Source of the DNA: Methylophilaceae bacterium
GTDB taxonomy: Bacteria; Pseudomonadota; Gammaproteobacteria; Burkholderiales; Methylophilaceae
DNA: 64,000 bases
Direction of reading: 5' to 3'
NCBI GenBank assembly: GCA_013141125.1
Contig: JABFRO010000003.1
Coordinates: 234,458-298,457 of the forward strand
The translations under genes and the position numbers were made by a program. The notes below the pieces were generated by a model. It was not told where the DNA came from. It saw only the letters and a list, made by a program, of their open reading frames with translations, and made no database searches. How positions within the stretch are numbered: position 1 is the first letter of the stretch; the number at the start of each line of letters is the position of its first letter. Positions 1 through 8,930 of this stretch are shown here, piece by piece.

Positions 1-72
1 GGATTATTGGCAATCCTTATTTACTCATATACTGAAGTTTAATGGATTCGTTATTGAATCTGCCATATTTTC

Positions 73-2469
73 ATGCTGTGCATTAATACGAAATCGAACA
101 ATATTACCCTGTTGGATACTTGGAATTTTCATGAAGGAATTTTTGTGGTTTTGATTGACCCCGTTTTGATTTTTTCTGTGCTACCTGCGGTGACAGTTTT
201 CGCTCTGCTGTTTTATAAGCCATTTGTCGCCTGGCTCGCAAGTTCTTTGTGGAGTCTGCTGTTGTTGATTCTGGTAGGTGAGGTTAGCCTAGAGCTACTG
301 AGCAACGTGCTTGTGTTTGGCAAGCTGGCGCAAGTTGTGGTTAATGCCATTGGCATGGTGATTTTGCTTTCTCCGCTAGCATTGTTTTTGTGGAACAGCC
401 AAAAAGAGAATGCTGATAATCTGCTACGCATGAAAAGCCTGATTGATAATTTACCCTGTGCTATATTCTTCAAGGATGCCGATGGGCGCTGGCTCATGGT
501 GAATTCGGTAGCGGAAAAGTTATTTCGATTGCACGGCTTGGCCTGGCAGGGCAAGAGTGCAGAAGAACTGGCCGTGTTGCAACCACATCTTGCTGATATT
601 CATCACGCCTGCAAAGTTAGTGATGAGCAGGCTTGGGTGCGTGGTTCGCTGGATGTTTCAAAGGAAACCGTCGCTGATGAGCATGGCAATACAAGGCAGT
701 TTGAAGCTTGCAAAATTCCGTTATTTGAAGCCAATGGTAAACGCCGAGGTTTGATTACAGTCGGACACGATATTACGGAGCGTGTGATGGCTGAAGAAAA
801 TTTGAGGCTGTCTGCTTCGGTGTTTGATAATAGTCAGGAAGGCATCCTGATTACCTCGAACGGAAGTGATCCGCATATTCTTCGTGTCAATCAAGCGTTT
901 TGCAAGATATTCGGTTATACGCCTGAGGAAGTTATAGGCCAGAGTCCGCGTATGTTGCAATCTGGCAAGCACGATAAAAACTTCTATCAAGCCATGTGGC
1001 TTTCCATAGAGTCGAACGGAGCTTGGCGAGGCGAAATCTGGAATCGGCGCAAAAATGGTGAAATATTCCTCGAATGGTTGAGTATCACCGCAGTTAAGGA
1101 TGTGCAAGGCCAGGCTACGCATTTCACTGCTATTTTTGAAGATATTAGTGATGTTAAATTAGCGCAAACCAAGCTGGAACAAGTCGCCAATCATGATCCA
1201 TTAACCGGTTTGCCCAATCGTCGCCTGCTCAATGAACTGCTGGAGCATGCCATCCGTCGCGCTAGCCGTGAACAAGGAAAAATTGCCGTCCTGTTTATTG
1301 ATCTCGATCGTTTCAAAATCGTCAACGATACCTTGGGACATCAGGTAGGAGATAGCTTGCTGGGGCAAGTTGCAGAGCGCATCAATGATGCGATTCGCGA
1401 CAGCGATATGTTGGCACGCTTGGGTGGGGACGAGTTTATTGTAGTCATGGATAGCCTGCACGAAGCCAACAATGCAGCCGTTGTGGCGCGTAAGATTATC
1501 GACATGCTGGGTCAGGCGTTTTACATCAATGGCCATGAACTCATTATTGGTGCCAGTATTGGCATTAGCCTATACCCGGAAAATGGCAATGACTCCGCCG
1601 AGTTAATCAAAACGGCCGACATTGCGATGTATCAGGTTAAAAATGAAAGCCGTAATAATTTCTGCTTTTATTCCAGCACCTTGAGTGCCAATCGCAATGA
1701 GTTGTTTGCGTTGGAAGCGGAGCTGCGCCATGCGATTAAACGCAATCAGCTTGAGTTGTTCTATCAGCCGCAGGTGAATCTGGAGGATGGAAGAATTCTT
1801 GGAGCAGAGGCCTTGATACGCTGGCGGCATCCTGAATTCGGCCTGATTTCACCCATGCGCTTTATTCCACTGGCAGAAGAAACCGGCTTGATTTTGCCTA
1901 TAGGCGAATGGGTATTGCGCGAAGCGGCGCGCCAAACTCAGGCTTGGTATGAACAGGGCTATATTCTGCAATGGGTTTCCATTAATGTTTCCGGCGTGCA
2001 GATTCAGCGCAGTAATTTTTCTGATACGGTTTATGGTGTGCTGGTGGAAACAGGCTGCAAGGCCGAGATGCTGGAGCTGGAAATCACAGAAAGTACGGTA
2101 ATGCATAATACCGAGCACGTCACCGCTGTTATCAATCGCCTGGAGGATCTGGGCGTGCGCATGGCGATTGATGATTTTGGCACGGGTTATTCTTCCATGT
2201 CGCATCTCAAGCGCTTGCCCATGGACAAGCTCAAAATTGACCAATCCTTTGTGCGTGAGCTGCCGTACAACACGCAAGATGTGGCCATTGTGCGCGCCAT
2301 TATTGCCCTTGGCCATAGCATGGAGCTGGCAGTGATTGCCGAAGGCGTGGAAACCGCAGAACAAGCCGCATTTTTGCATGATCTGGGTTGTGAGGAAGCG
2401 CAGGGTTATCATTTTGGCCGTCCCGTGCCAGCCAGTGAATTTGAATTATTATTGAGTAAAAAACCATGA
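73..2469 (+). CDS. Membrane PAS-PAS-GGDEF-EAL protein (c-di-GMP cyclase/phosphodiesterase)
   Basis: Bifunctional cyclic-di-GMP enzyme at the inner membrane. Residues 25-108 are strongly hydrophobic (about three membrane segments). Two PAS sensor domains follow (about 120-240 and 245-365), then a GGDEF domain with an intact GGDEF motif at 451-455 and an RxxD inhibitory site (RDSD) five residues before it. An EAL domain has its EAL motif at 579-581 plus DDFGTGYS and the terminal AEGVE block. Both catalytic signatures are complete, so synthesis and hydrolysis are both possible; the net direction cannot be read from sequence. The stop codon overlaps the start of the HD-GYP gene (ATGA), so the two are co-translated. 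The start is uncertain because no clear ribosome binding site precedes the ATG at 73. Confidence 0.9.
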   Translation: MLCINTKSNNITLLDTWNFHEGIFVVLIDPVLIFSVLPAVTVFALLFYKPFVAWLASSLWSLLLLILVGEVSLELLSNVLVFGKLAQVVVNAIGMVILLSPLALFLWNSQKENADNLLRMKSLIDNLPCAIFFKDADGRWLMVNSVAEKLFRLHGLAWQGKSAEELAVLQPHLADIHHACKVSDEQAWVRGSLDVSKETVADEHGNTRQFEACKIPLFEANGKRRGLITVGHDITERVMAEENLRLSASVFDNSQEGILITSNGSDPHILRVNQAFCKIFGYTPEEVIGQSPRMLQSGKHDKNFYQAMWLSIESNGAWRGEIWNRRKNGEIFLEWLSITAVKDVQGQATHFTAIFEDISDVKLAQTKLEQVANHDPLTGLPNRRLLNELLEHAIRRASREQGKIAVLFIDLDRFKIVNDTLGHQVGDSLLGQVAERINDAIRDSDMLARLGGDEFIVVMDSLHEANNAAVVARKIIDMLGQAFYINGHELIIGASIGISLYPENGNDSAELIKTADIAMYQVKNESRNNFCFYSSTLSANRNELFALEAELRHAIKRNQLELFYQPQVNLEDGRILGAEALIRWRHPEFGLISPMRFIPLAEETGLILPIGEWVLREAARQTQAWYEQGYILQWVSINVSGVQIQRSNFSDTVYGVLVETGCKAEMLELEITESTVMHNTEHVTAVINRLEDLGVRMAIDDFGTGYSSMSHLKRLPMDKLKIDQSFVRELPYNTQDVAIVRAIIALGHSMELAVIAEGVETAEQAAFLHDLGCEEAQGYHFGRPVPASEFELLLSKKP

Positions 2470-3746
2470 GTCATCAGGCGCATTACATAGCCCCCGGCCA
2501 GCTGAGGCCGGGCTTGTACATACATTTGGATCTGGGATGGATGGATCACTCGTTTACTTTTAGCAGCTTCAAGATCAAGAACGAGGAGCAGATCGAGCAG
2601 ATTCAGGCCTTGAAGCTGGAAAAAGTGCGCTACGACCCGCGCCGTAGCGATTTGGAACCACTGCCGCTGGCGGTAGCAGCCGCAACACCAGCAGAAATTA
2701 CAGTGCCACAGGTTCTCAATGAACCATCTGAAGTGGTTGTTGATGTGCAACAACAGCGCCTGGATGCCTTGCACCGCGCCGTGTATGAATGTGAAAAGAA
2801 ATTTTCACAGGCCGCCAATGAAGCCAAGCGCATAGAGCGTGAGATATTCAATAATCCGCCAAAAAATCTGGCTGCGGCGCGTGCGCTGGTAGATGGATTG
2901 GTGGATTCTCTGCTGGCAGAAGGCGATGTGGCCTTGCATGCTATGCAGCAAAAGCCCGGAGCTGCTGAAAACCATGTGCGTTCGCTCAATACATTGGTGC
3001 TAACCTTAATTCTGGCAAAATCGCTTGATTTGTCTTCAGACGATGCTAAACATCTGGGTTTAGGTTGTTTTTTACATGATGTCGGCATGTTGCAGATTCC
3101 AAGCAGGATCACTCAGAAAACGGAAGCACTAACCAAAGCCGAGCTTTCGCTGATTCAGCAGCACCCGGCGCTGGGTACCAAATTTGGCATGGAGCAGAAG
3201 CTGGATACCAGCGTATTGAAAATAATCCAGCAACATCATGAATGCAGTGATGGCAGTGGTTATCCGCTACAACTCAAGCAGGAACAAATCAACTCGCTGG
3301 CACGTATTGCCGCCATTGCCATTGCGTACGAGGAACTTTGCAACCCCGTCAACATTGTACAAGCCATGACCCCGTATGAAGCACTGGCGCATATGTTTGT
3401 ACGACTGCGCAGCAAATTTGATGAAGATATTCTGAAGGTGCTGATTAAGTGTCTGGGTATCTATCCACCCGGCAGCATTGTGCAGTTATCCGATAACCGT
3501 TACGGCATTGTGGTGTCGGTTAACCCCAGCAAGCCGCTACGTCCCTATGTATTGCTGTATGCACCGGAAGTGCCCATAGCCAAGCCCTTGCTGATTAATC
3601 TGGGAGATGAGCTAGGGGTGTCCATTTCACGCTGTTTGCGTCAGGATCAGCTACCCAAGGATGTTTTGACCTACCTTGCCCCGGGTCGGCGTATTTGCTA
3701 TTTCTTTAATCATGAAGAAAGTGAACCGGAAGCACTGCCGATTTGA
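2466..3746 (+). CDS. HD-GYP phosphodiesterase with N-terminal DUF3391
   Basis: Predicted cytoplasmic c-di-GMP phosphodiesterase. The N-terminal 80 residues fit the DUF3391 domain common on betaproteobacterial HD-GYP proteins (APGQLRPGLYIHLDLGW). The metal-binding HD pair is at residues 204-205 (FLHDVGM), followed by the HHE and DGSGYP motifs, with GYP at 265-267. All the main catalytic signatures are present. It overlaps the upstream GGDEF-EAL gene by four bases, so one transcript carries three c-di-GMP domains of opposing activity. A hairpin at 3756-3805 follows the stop codon. Confidence 0.9.
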   Translation: MSHQAHYIAPGQLRPGLYIHLDLGWMDHSFTFSSFKIKNEEQIEQIQALKLEKVRYDPRRSDLEPLPLAVAAATPAEITVPQVLNEPSEVVVDVQQQRLDALHRAVYECEKKFSQAANEAKRIEREIFNNPPKNLAAARALVDGLVDSLLAEGDVALHAMQQKPGAAENHVRSLNTLVLTLILAKSLDLSSDDAKHLGLGCFLHDVGMLQIPSRITQKTEALTKAELSLIQQHPALGTKFGMEQKLDTSVLKIIQQHHECSDGSGYPLQLKQEQINSLARIAAIAIAYEELCNPVNIVQAMTPYEALAHMFVRLRSKFDEDILKVLIKCLGIYPPGSIVQLSDNRYGIVVSVNPSKPLRPYVLLYAPEVPIAKPLLINLGDELGVSISRCLRQDQLPKDVLTYLAPGRRICYFFNHEESEPEALPI

Positions 3747-3755
3747 AATTCAACA

Positions 3756-3805
3756 GTAGGGTGCATTTCATGCACCAGAACCACGGTACATGGAATGCAC
3801 CCTAC
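3756..3805. repeat. 17-bp inverted repeat, terminator-like or REP-like hairpin
   Basis: Arms at 3756-3772 (GTAGGGTGCATTTCATG) and 3789-3805 pair at 16 of 17 positions around a 16-base loop. It lies just after the HD-GYP stop and directly abuts the duplicated clpB tail. No U-run follows, so a dispersed palindrome is as likely as a terminator. Confidence 0.7.
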
Positions 3806-3880
3806 CTTAAACACTGATATTGCTTAATCCTTGCTAAACAACATCTTGCCGCCTTTGTAATCCACTTTAATCGTATCTTT
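3805..3880 (-). pseudogene. Duplicated 76-bp 3' end of clpB
   Basis: This stretch matches 4813-4888, the end of the real clpB gene, at 73 of 76 positions. Read on the minus strand it still encodes a ClpB tail ending MLFSKD followed by TAA (the real gene ends MLFSKA). The match stops abruptly at 3880. Together with the real clpB end it brackets the VapBC module as a direct repeat. It is too short to function; it could be a target duplication or the relic of a deleted second clpB copy. Confidence 0.85.
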
Positions 3881-3941
3881 CTTCAAGCCTACGTAGTGTA
3901 TTCACCGCGTGCCAAGCTGCGCCACTCACAAAAACCATACA

Positions 3942-3965
3942 AATAATATATCTTGATATATTATT
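3942..3965. promoter_or_regulatory. Palindromic operator upstream of vapB
   Basis: Two perfect 11-bp arms (AATAATATATC and its complement) flank a 2-bp centre. The site lies about 62 bp upstream of the antitoxin start. VapB antitoxins of the AbrB fold commonly autoregulate through such palindromes; the assignment as its operator is inference from position. Confidence 0.55.
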
Positions 3966-4027
3966 TTGTCGGGAATATACTTTGCATTACTAAACCATCA
4001 TTCATTCATTTTGTGAGGAGCCTAACC

Positions 4028-4288
4028 ATGAGCCAGGTTGCAAAATTATTTTTAAATGGGCGTAGCCAAGCGGTGCGTTTACCCTCGGCATTTCGATTTG
4101 ATACCAATGAAGTCTTTATTCGTAAAGATGCCGAAACAGGCGATGTTATCTTGTCACGCAAACCCGCTGATTGGGATGGTTTCTTTGCGGCTATTAAAAA
4201 TTTGGACGTACCCGAAGATTTTCTTGCAGGGCGCGAAAAGCCCCAGGCCGCAGATAATCGTGACCCCTTTGCCGGTTGGGTAGAATGA
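4028..4288 (+). CDS. vapB: VapB-type antitoxin (AbrB-like fold)
   Basis: Antitoxin of a type II toxin-antitoxin pair, 86 residues. The N-terminal sequence MSQVAKLFLNGRSQAVRLP is the typical swapped-hairpin AbrB/MazE DNA-binding domain of VapB proteins, and the C-terminal half would wrap the toxin. The ATG at 4028 is preferred over an upstream in-frame start because GTGAGGAG lies upstream of it. The stop overlaps the toxin start (ATGA). It has a second homologue in the window at 47436-47672. The module lies between two copies of the clpB 3' end, suggesting insertion. Confidence 0.88.
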   Translation: MSQVAKLFLNGRSQAVRLPSAFRFDTNEVFIRKDAETGDVILSRKPADWDGFFAAIKNLDVPEDFLAGREKPQAADNRDPFAGWVE

Positions 4289-4683
4289 AGCAATATATGC
4301 TGGATACCAATACGGTGAGTTACCTGATAAAAAGTAACGCACAAGTGATCGCTCATCTACTTGCCGTGCCAATTACCTCCATCTGCATTTCTGCTATTAC
4401 AGAAGGTGAGTTACTTTTTGGCATCGCTAAACGCCCGCAAGCTAAAAAACTGCATTTGGCCGTACAGGAATTTTTAAAGCGTGTAGATGTTATCGCCTGG
4501 GAGAGTGCCACGGCTCAGCATTACGGTTCTTTAAGAGCTGATTTGGAGCGACAAGGTAAAACATTGGCACCGCTGGATACTTTGATAGCCGCTCACGCGC
4601 TAAGTATCAACGCCACACTGGTGACCAATGATCGTGCTTTTTCTGCGGCAACGAACTTAGTAATTGAAAATTGGTGTGATTAA
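4285..4683 (+). CDS. vapC: VapC-type PIN-domain ribonuclease toxin
   Basis: Toxin of the VapBC pair, 132 residues, predicted Mg-dependent endoribonuclease. PIN-domain acidic residues are visible: Asp in MLDTNTVSYLI near the N-terminus, Glu in ITEGELLFG, Asp in LAPLDTLIAAHA, and the terminal TNDRAF segment. The ATG at 4285 overlaps the vapB stop and is the natural coupled start; the in-frame TTG at 4276 is less likely. It is not a close copy of the VapC at 47672, although both have the LDTLIAAHA/LDKLIAAHA core. A strong hairpin follows at 4743-4779. Confidence 0.88.
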   Translation: MKQYMLDTNTVSYLIKSNAQVIAHLLAVPITSICISAITEGELLFGIAKRPQAKKLHLAVQEFLKRVDVIAWESATAQHYGSLRADLERQGKTLAPLDTLIAAHALSINATLVTNDRAFSAATNLVIENWCD

Positions 4684-4742
4684 TGAGAGGTAAAAGTAGA
4701 GAGTGAGCCGGAAGATATATCCGATGAAATCCGCAAATAAAT

Positions 4743-4779
4743 AATCCGGTGATGTGCATTTTATGCACATCACCGGATT
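4743..4779. terminator. Hairpin between convergent vapC and clpB
   Basis: Perfect 17-bp arms (AATCCGGTGATGTGCAT and its complement) with a 3-base loop. It is placed between the ends of vapC (plus) and clpB (minus). T-rich bases follow on the plus strand, so it could terminate transcription there; bidirectional use is inference. Confidence 0.65.
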
Positions 4780-4831
4780 TTCATATAAGGACGATGCAGG
4801 CATCGCCCTTACCCTTAAACACTGATATGGC

Positions 4832-7417
4832 TTAAGCCTTGCTGAACAACATCTTGCCGCCTTTGTAATCCACTTTAATCGTATCTTTTGCGGCAAACGT
4901 CCCGTTCAAAATTTCCTTGGCCAGCGGATTTTCGATTTCGGATTGTATGGCGCGTTTTAACGGACGTGCACCATACACCGGATCAAAACCGGCATCGGCA
5001 ATTTCACCCAAGGCTGCATCGCTCACTTCCAGTGCCATTTCCATTTTAGCCAGGCGTGCGGCCAGGCTTTGCATTTGGATACCGGCAATGGATTTGACAT
5101 GCGTTTCACCCAAGGCGTGGAATACCACCACTTCATCAATACGGTTGACAAACTCGGGGCGGAAATTGGCTTTGACTTCGCCCATTACCGCCAGTTTTAT
5201 CAGCTGATAATCATCGCCGGACATGCTTTGTATCATTTGCGAGCCGAGGTTGGAGGTCATGATGACTACCGTGTTTTTAAAGTCCACGGTGCGCCCCTGA
5301 CCATCGGTCAAACGGCCGTCATCCAGCACTTGCAGCAATACATTGAATACATCGGGATGCGCTTTTTCCACTTCGTCCAGCAGAATTACCGAATACGGTT
5401 TACGGCGCACGGCTTCGGTCAGCGCACCGCCTTCTTCATAGCCCACATAGCCGGGAGGCGCACCTATCATGCGCGAGACCGAATGTTTTTCCATGTATTC
5501 GCTCATGTCTATGCGGATTAAATGGTCTTCCGAATCAAACAGAAAGTTGGCCAAGGCTTTGCATAGCTCGGTCTTGCCCACGCCGGTAGGCCCCAAAAAC
5601 AGGAAGGAACCATAAGGCCGGTTGGGGTCGGATAGGCCGGAACGCGAGCGGCGTATGGCATCCGACACCAGCCGCACCGCTTCATCCTGTCCCACTACAC
5701 GCTCATGCAGCTTGCCTTCCATGGTGAGCAATTTATCACGCTCGCCTTGTAGCATTTTGGAAACCGGAATGCCAGTGGCGCGAGAAACCACTTCCGCAAT
5801 TTCATCCGCGCCCACTTCGGTACGTAGCATGCGATTTTTGTTTTGCCCGGCTGTTGCCTCGCTGCTTGCAGCTTGTTTCAGCTGTGCTTCCAGTTGCGGC
5901 AATTTGCCGTATTGCAGCTCGGAAACTCTTTGCCATTCACCTTTGCGTGTGGCTTCTTCCATCTCGAACTTCAGCTTTTCTATGGCTTCCTTGATGTGTG
6001 CCGAACCTTGCACCTGCGCTTTTTCCGCCTTCCAGATTTCTTCCAGATCGTTATATTCTTTTTCCAGCTTGTCGATTTCTTCCTCAATCAGCTCGAAGCG
6101 TTTTTTACTGGCTTCGTCTTTTTCACGGCGCACCGCTTCACGTTCGATTTTAAGTTGAATCAAGCGCCGTTCCAGCTTGTCCAGCACTTCCGGTTTTGAA
6201 TCAATTTCCATTTTGATGCGCGAAGCTGCTTCATCAATCAGATCAATCGCTTTGTCCGGCAAAAAACGGTCGGTGATGTAACGGTGGCTCAGTTCCGCAG
6301 CGGCTACAATGGCGGGGTCGGTAATTTCCACCCCGTGATGCAGCTCATATTTTTCCTGTAGGCCGCGCAAAATGGCAATCGTGGCTTCCACACTGGGCTC
6401 ATCCACCAAAACCTTTTGAAAACGGCGTTCCAGCGCGGCATCTTTTTCGATGTATTTGCGATATTCATCCAGTGTAGTCGCGCCTACGCAGTGTAGTTCG
6501 CCGCGTGCCAGCGCCGGTTTCAGCATATTGCCCGCATCCATGGCACCTTCAGCCTTGCCCGCGCCCACCATGGTGTGAATTTCGTCTATGAATACAATGG
6601 TCTGGCCTTCATCCTGCGCCAGCTCCTTCAGCACCGATTTCAGGCGTTCTTCAAATTCGCCTCTATATTTGGCACCCGCCAGCAAGGCCGCCATATCCAG
6701 CGACAGCACTTTTTTGTTCTTCAGTGTTTCCGGCACTTCGCCATTCACAATACGCTGCGCCAAACCTTCCACAATGGCGGTTTTACCCACGCCGGGTTCA
6801 CCTATCAGCACCGGATTATTTTTCGTGCGTCGTTGCAAGACCTGAATCGCGCGGCGGATTTCATCATCGCGTCCAATCACGGGGTCAAGCTTGCCCATAC
6901 GCGCCCGTTCCGTTAAGTCCAGCGTATATTTTTTCAGTGCTTCGCGGCTACCTTCGGCTTCCTGGTCATTCACTTTTTCGCCGCCGCGCACAGCGGTAAT
7001 CGCCTGCTCCAGTGCGGCTTTGGTCAAGCCATTTTGTTTAAGCAAACGCCCGGTTTCACCTTTGTCGTCGGCCAATGCCAGCAAAAACATTTCGCTGGCG
7101 ATATAGGCATCGCCGCGTTTCTGTGCATTTTTGTCCGTGACATTCAGCAGATTGTTCAAATCGCGTGAAATAGCAATCTCGCCCGCATTGCCTTCCACTT
7201 TGGGCAAATTGTTGATGGCTAGTTGCAAGGCGGATTTGAGCGGTGCCAGATTGGTGCCAGCATGTGCCAGCAATGAAGCCGTGCTGCCGTCATCCTGGCT
7301 GAGCAAGGCGCTCAATAAATGCGGTGCCTCAATCGCCGAGTTGTCATTGCCCACGGCAAGACTTTGCGCATCGGAAAGAGCCTGTTGAAATTTGGTTGTC
7401 AGTTTATCGAATCGCAT
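4832..7417 (-). CDS. clpB: ClpB protein disaggregase
   Basis: Hexameric AAA+ chaperone that resolves aggregated proteins together with DnaK. Full length at 861 residues. The order is N-terminal Clp repeat domain, first AAA+ domain (Walker A GEPGVGKT at 206-213, then VFIDEIHTM), the long coiled-coil M-domain (about 400-530), second AAA+ domain (GPTGVGKT near 609, pore loop [20 protein letters not shown]) and the D2-small domain. The ATG at 7417 has GAAGGA upstream. A sigma-32-type promoter is 34-63 bp upstream, consistent with heat-shock control. Its last 76 bp are duplicated at 3805-3880. Confidence 0.97.
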   Translation of the reverse strand: MRFDKLTTKFQQALSDAQSLAVGNDNSAIEAPHLLSALLSQDDGSTASLLAHAGTNLAPLKSALQLAINNLPKVEGNAGEIAISRDLNNLLNVTDKNAQKRGDAYIASEMFLLALADDKGETGRLLKQNGLTKAALEQAITAVRGGEKVNDQEAEGSREALKKYTLDLTERARMGKLDPVIGRDDEIRRAIQVLQRRTKNNPVLIGEPGVGKTAIVEGLAQRIVNGEVPETLKNKKVLSLDMAALLAGAKYRGEFEERLKSVLKELAQDEGQTIVFIDEIHTMVGAGKAEGAMDAGNMLKPALARGELHCVGATTLDEYRKYIEKDAALERRFQKVLVDEPSVEATIAILRGLQEKYELHHGVEITDPAIVAAAELSHRYITDRFLPDKAIDLIDEAASRIKMEIDSKPEVLDKLERRLIQLKIEREAVRREKDEASKKRFELIEEEIDKLEKEYNDLEEIWKAEKAQVQGSAHIKEAIEKLKFEMEEATRKGEWQRVSELQYGKLPQLEAQLKQAASSEATAGQNKNRMLRTEVGADEIAEVVSRATGIPVSKMLQGERDKLLTMEGKLHERVVGQDEAVRLVSDAIRRSRSGLSDPNRPYGSFLFLGPTGVGKTELCKALANFLFDSEDHLIRIDMSEYMEKHSVSRMIGAPPGYVGYEEGGALTEAVRRKPYSVILLDEVEKAHPDVFNVLLQVLDDGRLTDGQGRTVDFKNTVVIMTSNLGSQMIQSMSGDDYQLIKLAVMGEVKANFRPEFVNRIDEVVVFHALGETHVKSIAGIQMQSLAARLAKMEMALEVSDAALGEIADAGFDPVYGARPLKRAIQSEIENPLAKEILNGTFAAKDTIKVDYKGGKMLFSKA

Positions 7418-7450
7418 AATGCTTCATCCTTCATCGGGTTGGTTAGCCAG

Positions 7451-7480
7451 TACATGGGGGCGAAGTGTTGAGTTTCAACC
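7451..7480 (-). promoter_or_regulatory. Sigma-32 (heat-shock) promoter of clpB
   Basis: On the minus strand, TTGAAA (7478-7473) and CCCCATGTA (7459-7451) are separated by 13 bases. This closely fits the RpoH consensus (CTTGAA, 13-17 bases, CCCCATNT). It is correctly placed and oriented for clpB, a classic RpoH target. Confidence 0.82.
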
Positions 7481-7637
7481 GGTGGTAGATTAAAGCGTGA
7501 GTAAGTCCAACAACAGATTCTAGTAAATATTGCCTGTTTGGTGCATTAGCATTATTTTAGTGCGTTTAATTTTATTGAAAATATTGAAAATATATTTCTA
7601 ACATAATGTTTATTAATGTGTTTTTTTTGTTTTAAAG

Positions 7638-7655
7638 TTGGCACGATTTTGGCTT
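7638..7655 (+). promoter_or_regulatory. Sigma-54 (-24/-12) promoter of the PEP-CTERM gene
   Basis: TTGGCACGATTTTGGCTT has the invariant GG and GC dinucleotides ten bases apart, with a near-perfect TTGGCAC block. It lies about 115 bp upstream of the PEP-CTERM start at 7770. Sigma-54 sites upstream of PEP-CTERM genes, with the PrsK/PrsR regulators, are known in other bacteria. No activator gene of that type is identified beside it. Apart from this site and the clpB promoter, 7418-7769 holds only AT-rich sequence. Confidence 0.7.
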
Positions 7656-7769
7656 ACTTATTAAGTACAGGTGAGTGTAGAGGTGGTTTTTATATTATGT
7701 CAAAGGATCCATACTGAATCCAGACTCGCTTTAAAAAATTGACTGAACTTAAATGCTAAGGAGATTCAA

Positions 7770-8300
7770 ATGAAATTGAAATTAATGGTTATTGCGATGG
7801 CGTTGGGGCTGAGTTCGTTGGCTCAAGCGCAGGATTACGACTTGGGTTCATTGGTTGTACCAAATGAGTTATTTAATCTAAGTGATGAGCACAATGCTCC
7901 TGGAAGCTTTACGGATACCTGGAGTTTTGAAGTTCTGGCTAATACCTACCTGGCTGCAACTTTTACTGATTTGCCAATTCTTCAATATAATTCGAAAAAT
8001 ATCGATGCTTTATCGGTAAAACTGTATGACGGTGCAAATGAACTTATTAGCAATCTGTCATACAGCATTGGAAGCACCAGCGATCAAAAATTAGGCGCAT
8101 GGCAACTTACTGCAGGTAGCTATAGCTTCAAAGTGGCTGGCAACGCAACTGGTAATCAAGGTGGCGTATATACTGCATTTTTAAAAACAGGTACAAGCGT
8201 AACTGATTTTACTGTTCCCGTACCTGAGCCAGAAACCTATGCCATGTTGTTGGCTGGCCTTGGTGTGCTGGCTGCCACGGCACGTCGTCGTCTGAGGTAG
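7770..8300 (+). CDS. PEP-CTERM sorting domain protein, FxDxP-like
   Basis: Exported 176-residue protein. It starts with a clear signal peptide cleaved near ALA/AQA-Q (residues 1-21) and ends with an exosortase-recognised PEP-CTERM signal: VPEPETYAMLLAGLG, a short hydrophobic segment and a basic RRRLR tail. The middle resembles the beta-rich, repeat-free body of small PEP-CTERM proteins and has no recognised catalytic motif. Family knowledge predicts sorting by exosortase (EpsH) and association with exopolysaccharide or floc formation; an exopolysaccharide cluster lies at 53-64 kb, but no exosortase gene is in this window. AAGGAG precedes the ATG, and a sigma-54-type promoter is upstream. Confidence 0.9.
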   Translation: MKLKLMVIAMALGLSSLAQAQDYDLGSLVVPNELFNLSDEHNAPGSFTDTWSFEVLANTYLAATFTDLPILQYNSKNIDALSVKLYDGANELISNLSYSIGSTSDQKLGAWQLTAGSYSFKVAGNATGNQGGVYTAFLKTGTSVTDFTVPVPEPETYAMLLAGLGVLAATARRRLR

Positions 8301-8307
8301 TTTCTTG

Positions 8308-8352
8308 AATAAACAAGCCCACTGTAGTTCATACACGGTGGGCTTGTTTATT
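8308..8352. terminator. Bidirectional intrinsic terminator
   Basis: Perfect 15-bp stem (AATAAACAAGCCCAC with its complement at 8338-8352), GC-rich at the top and with A/T-rich bases at the foot on both strands. It sits between the convergent PEP-CTERM and copper-storage genes. Confidence 0.8.
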
Positions 8353-8365
8353 TATGCTTTCAAAA

Positions 8366-8797
8366 TCAAGCCGCAATTTTCCTGCATTCTTTAATACAGG
8401 CCGCACAGCTTTCGCCGCAGGCTTTGCAGGCTTCGTGTTTGTCCGCGTGTTTTTTGCATTCATCTTCACATTGCTTACAGACATCCTGCGCGATGGCCGC
8501 CAGTTTGGGCAGGTAGCTGGATTCCTGATTGGCAAGTTGTTGCAATGCGCCGCAAATCGCCAGCATCTGGTTGACGCTCTTGGAACAGGCGGCCATTTCC
8601 TTGTCGCCCTGGCCTAGCAAGGCCAGGCAATGATGCAAACAGACCTGGCCTTTTTGCACACAGTCGGCGGCGGTATTGATTAAATCGGCATTGGCTGATG
8701 CGGCATGGTGATGCGCATGTTTTTGTTCTGCTGCATTGGCGCTTATTGCCGCTCCGGTTAAGGCAACGCTTGCCAATAACATTTCTCTTCTGTTCAT
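8366..8797 (-). CDS. Csp1-like copper-storage protein (Cys-rich four-helix bundle)
   Basis: Predicted exported Cu(I)-storage protein, 143 residues. The N-terminus MNRREMLLASVALTGAA carries a twin-arginine-like leader. The mature part has 13 cysteines, mostly in CxxC and CxxxC spacings (VCLHHC, CKQCEDEC, CKACGESCAAC), in long amphipathic helices, as in the DUF326/Csp four-helix bundles. Methanotroph Csp1 also has 13 cysteines lining the bundle core and a Tat leader. A His-rich stretch (KHAHHH) follows the leader. No copper transporter or regulator is adjacent. GGAGAGC lies before the start. Whether this paralogue stores copper or another thiophilic metal cannot be told. Confidence 0.85.
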   Translation of the reverse strand: MNRREMLLASVALTGAAISANAAEQKHAHHHAASANADLINTAADCVQKGQVCLHHCLALLGQGDKEMAACSKSVNQMLAICGALQQLANQESSYLPKLAAIAQDVCKQCEDECKKHADKHEACKACGESCAACIKECRKIAA

Positions 8798-8930
8798 GCT
8801 GCTCTCCTTTAAGTTTGCTTACGAAATGTCATTCTTCTATGCCGTTTTACTGTAGTGGTCAAGTATTTTCGGACACCTCCATCGGTTGTAAAGCCTGTCA
8901 GCACCTATAGCGTATTTGGGTCGGGTCTTG

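Noticed and set aside
8846-8885. Possible insertion-sequence end (GTCAAGTATTTTCGGACA)
   Set aside because: Resembles some IS3-type ends, but only one end is present, with no transposase or partner repeat nearby.
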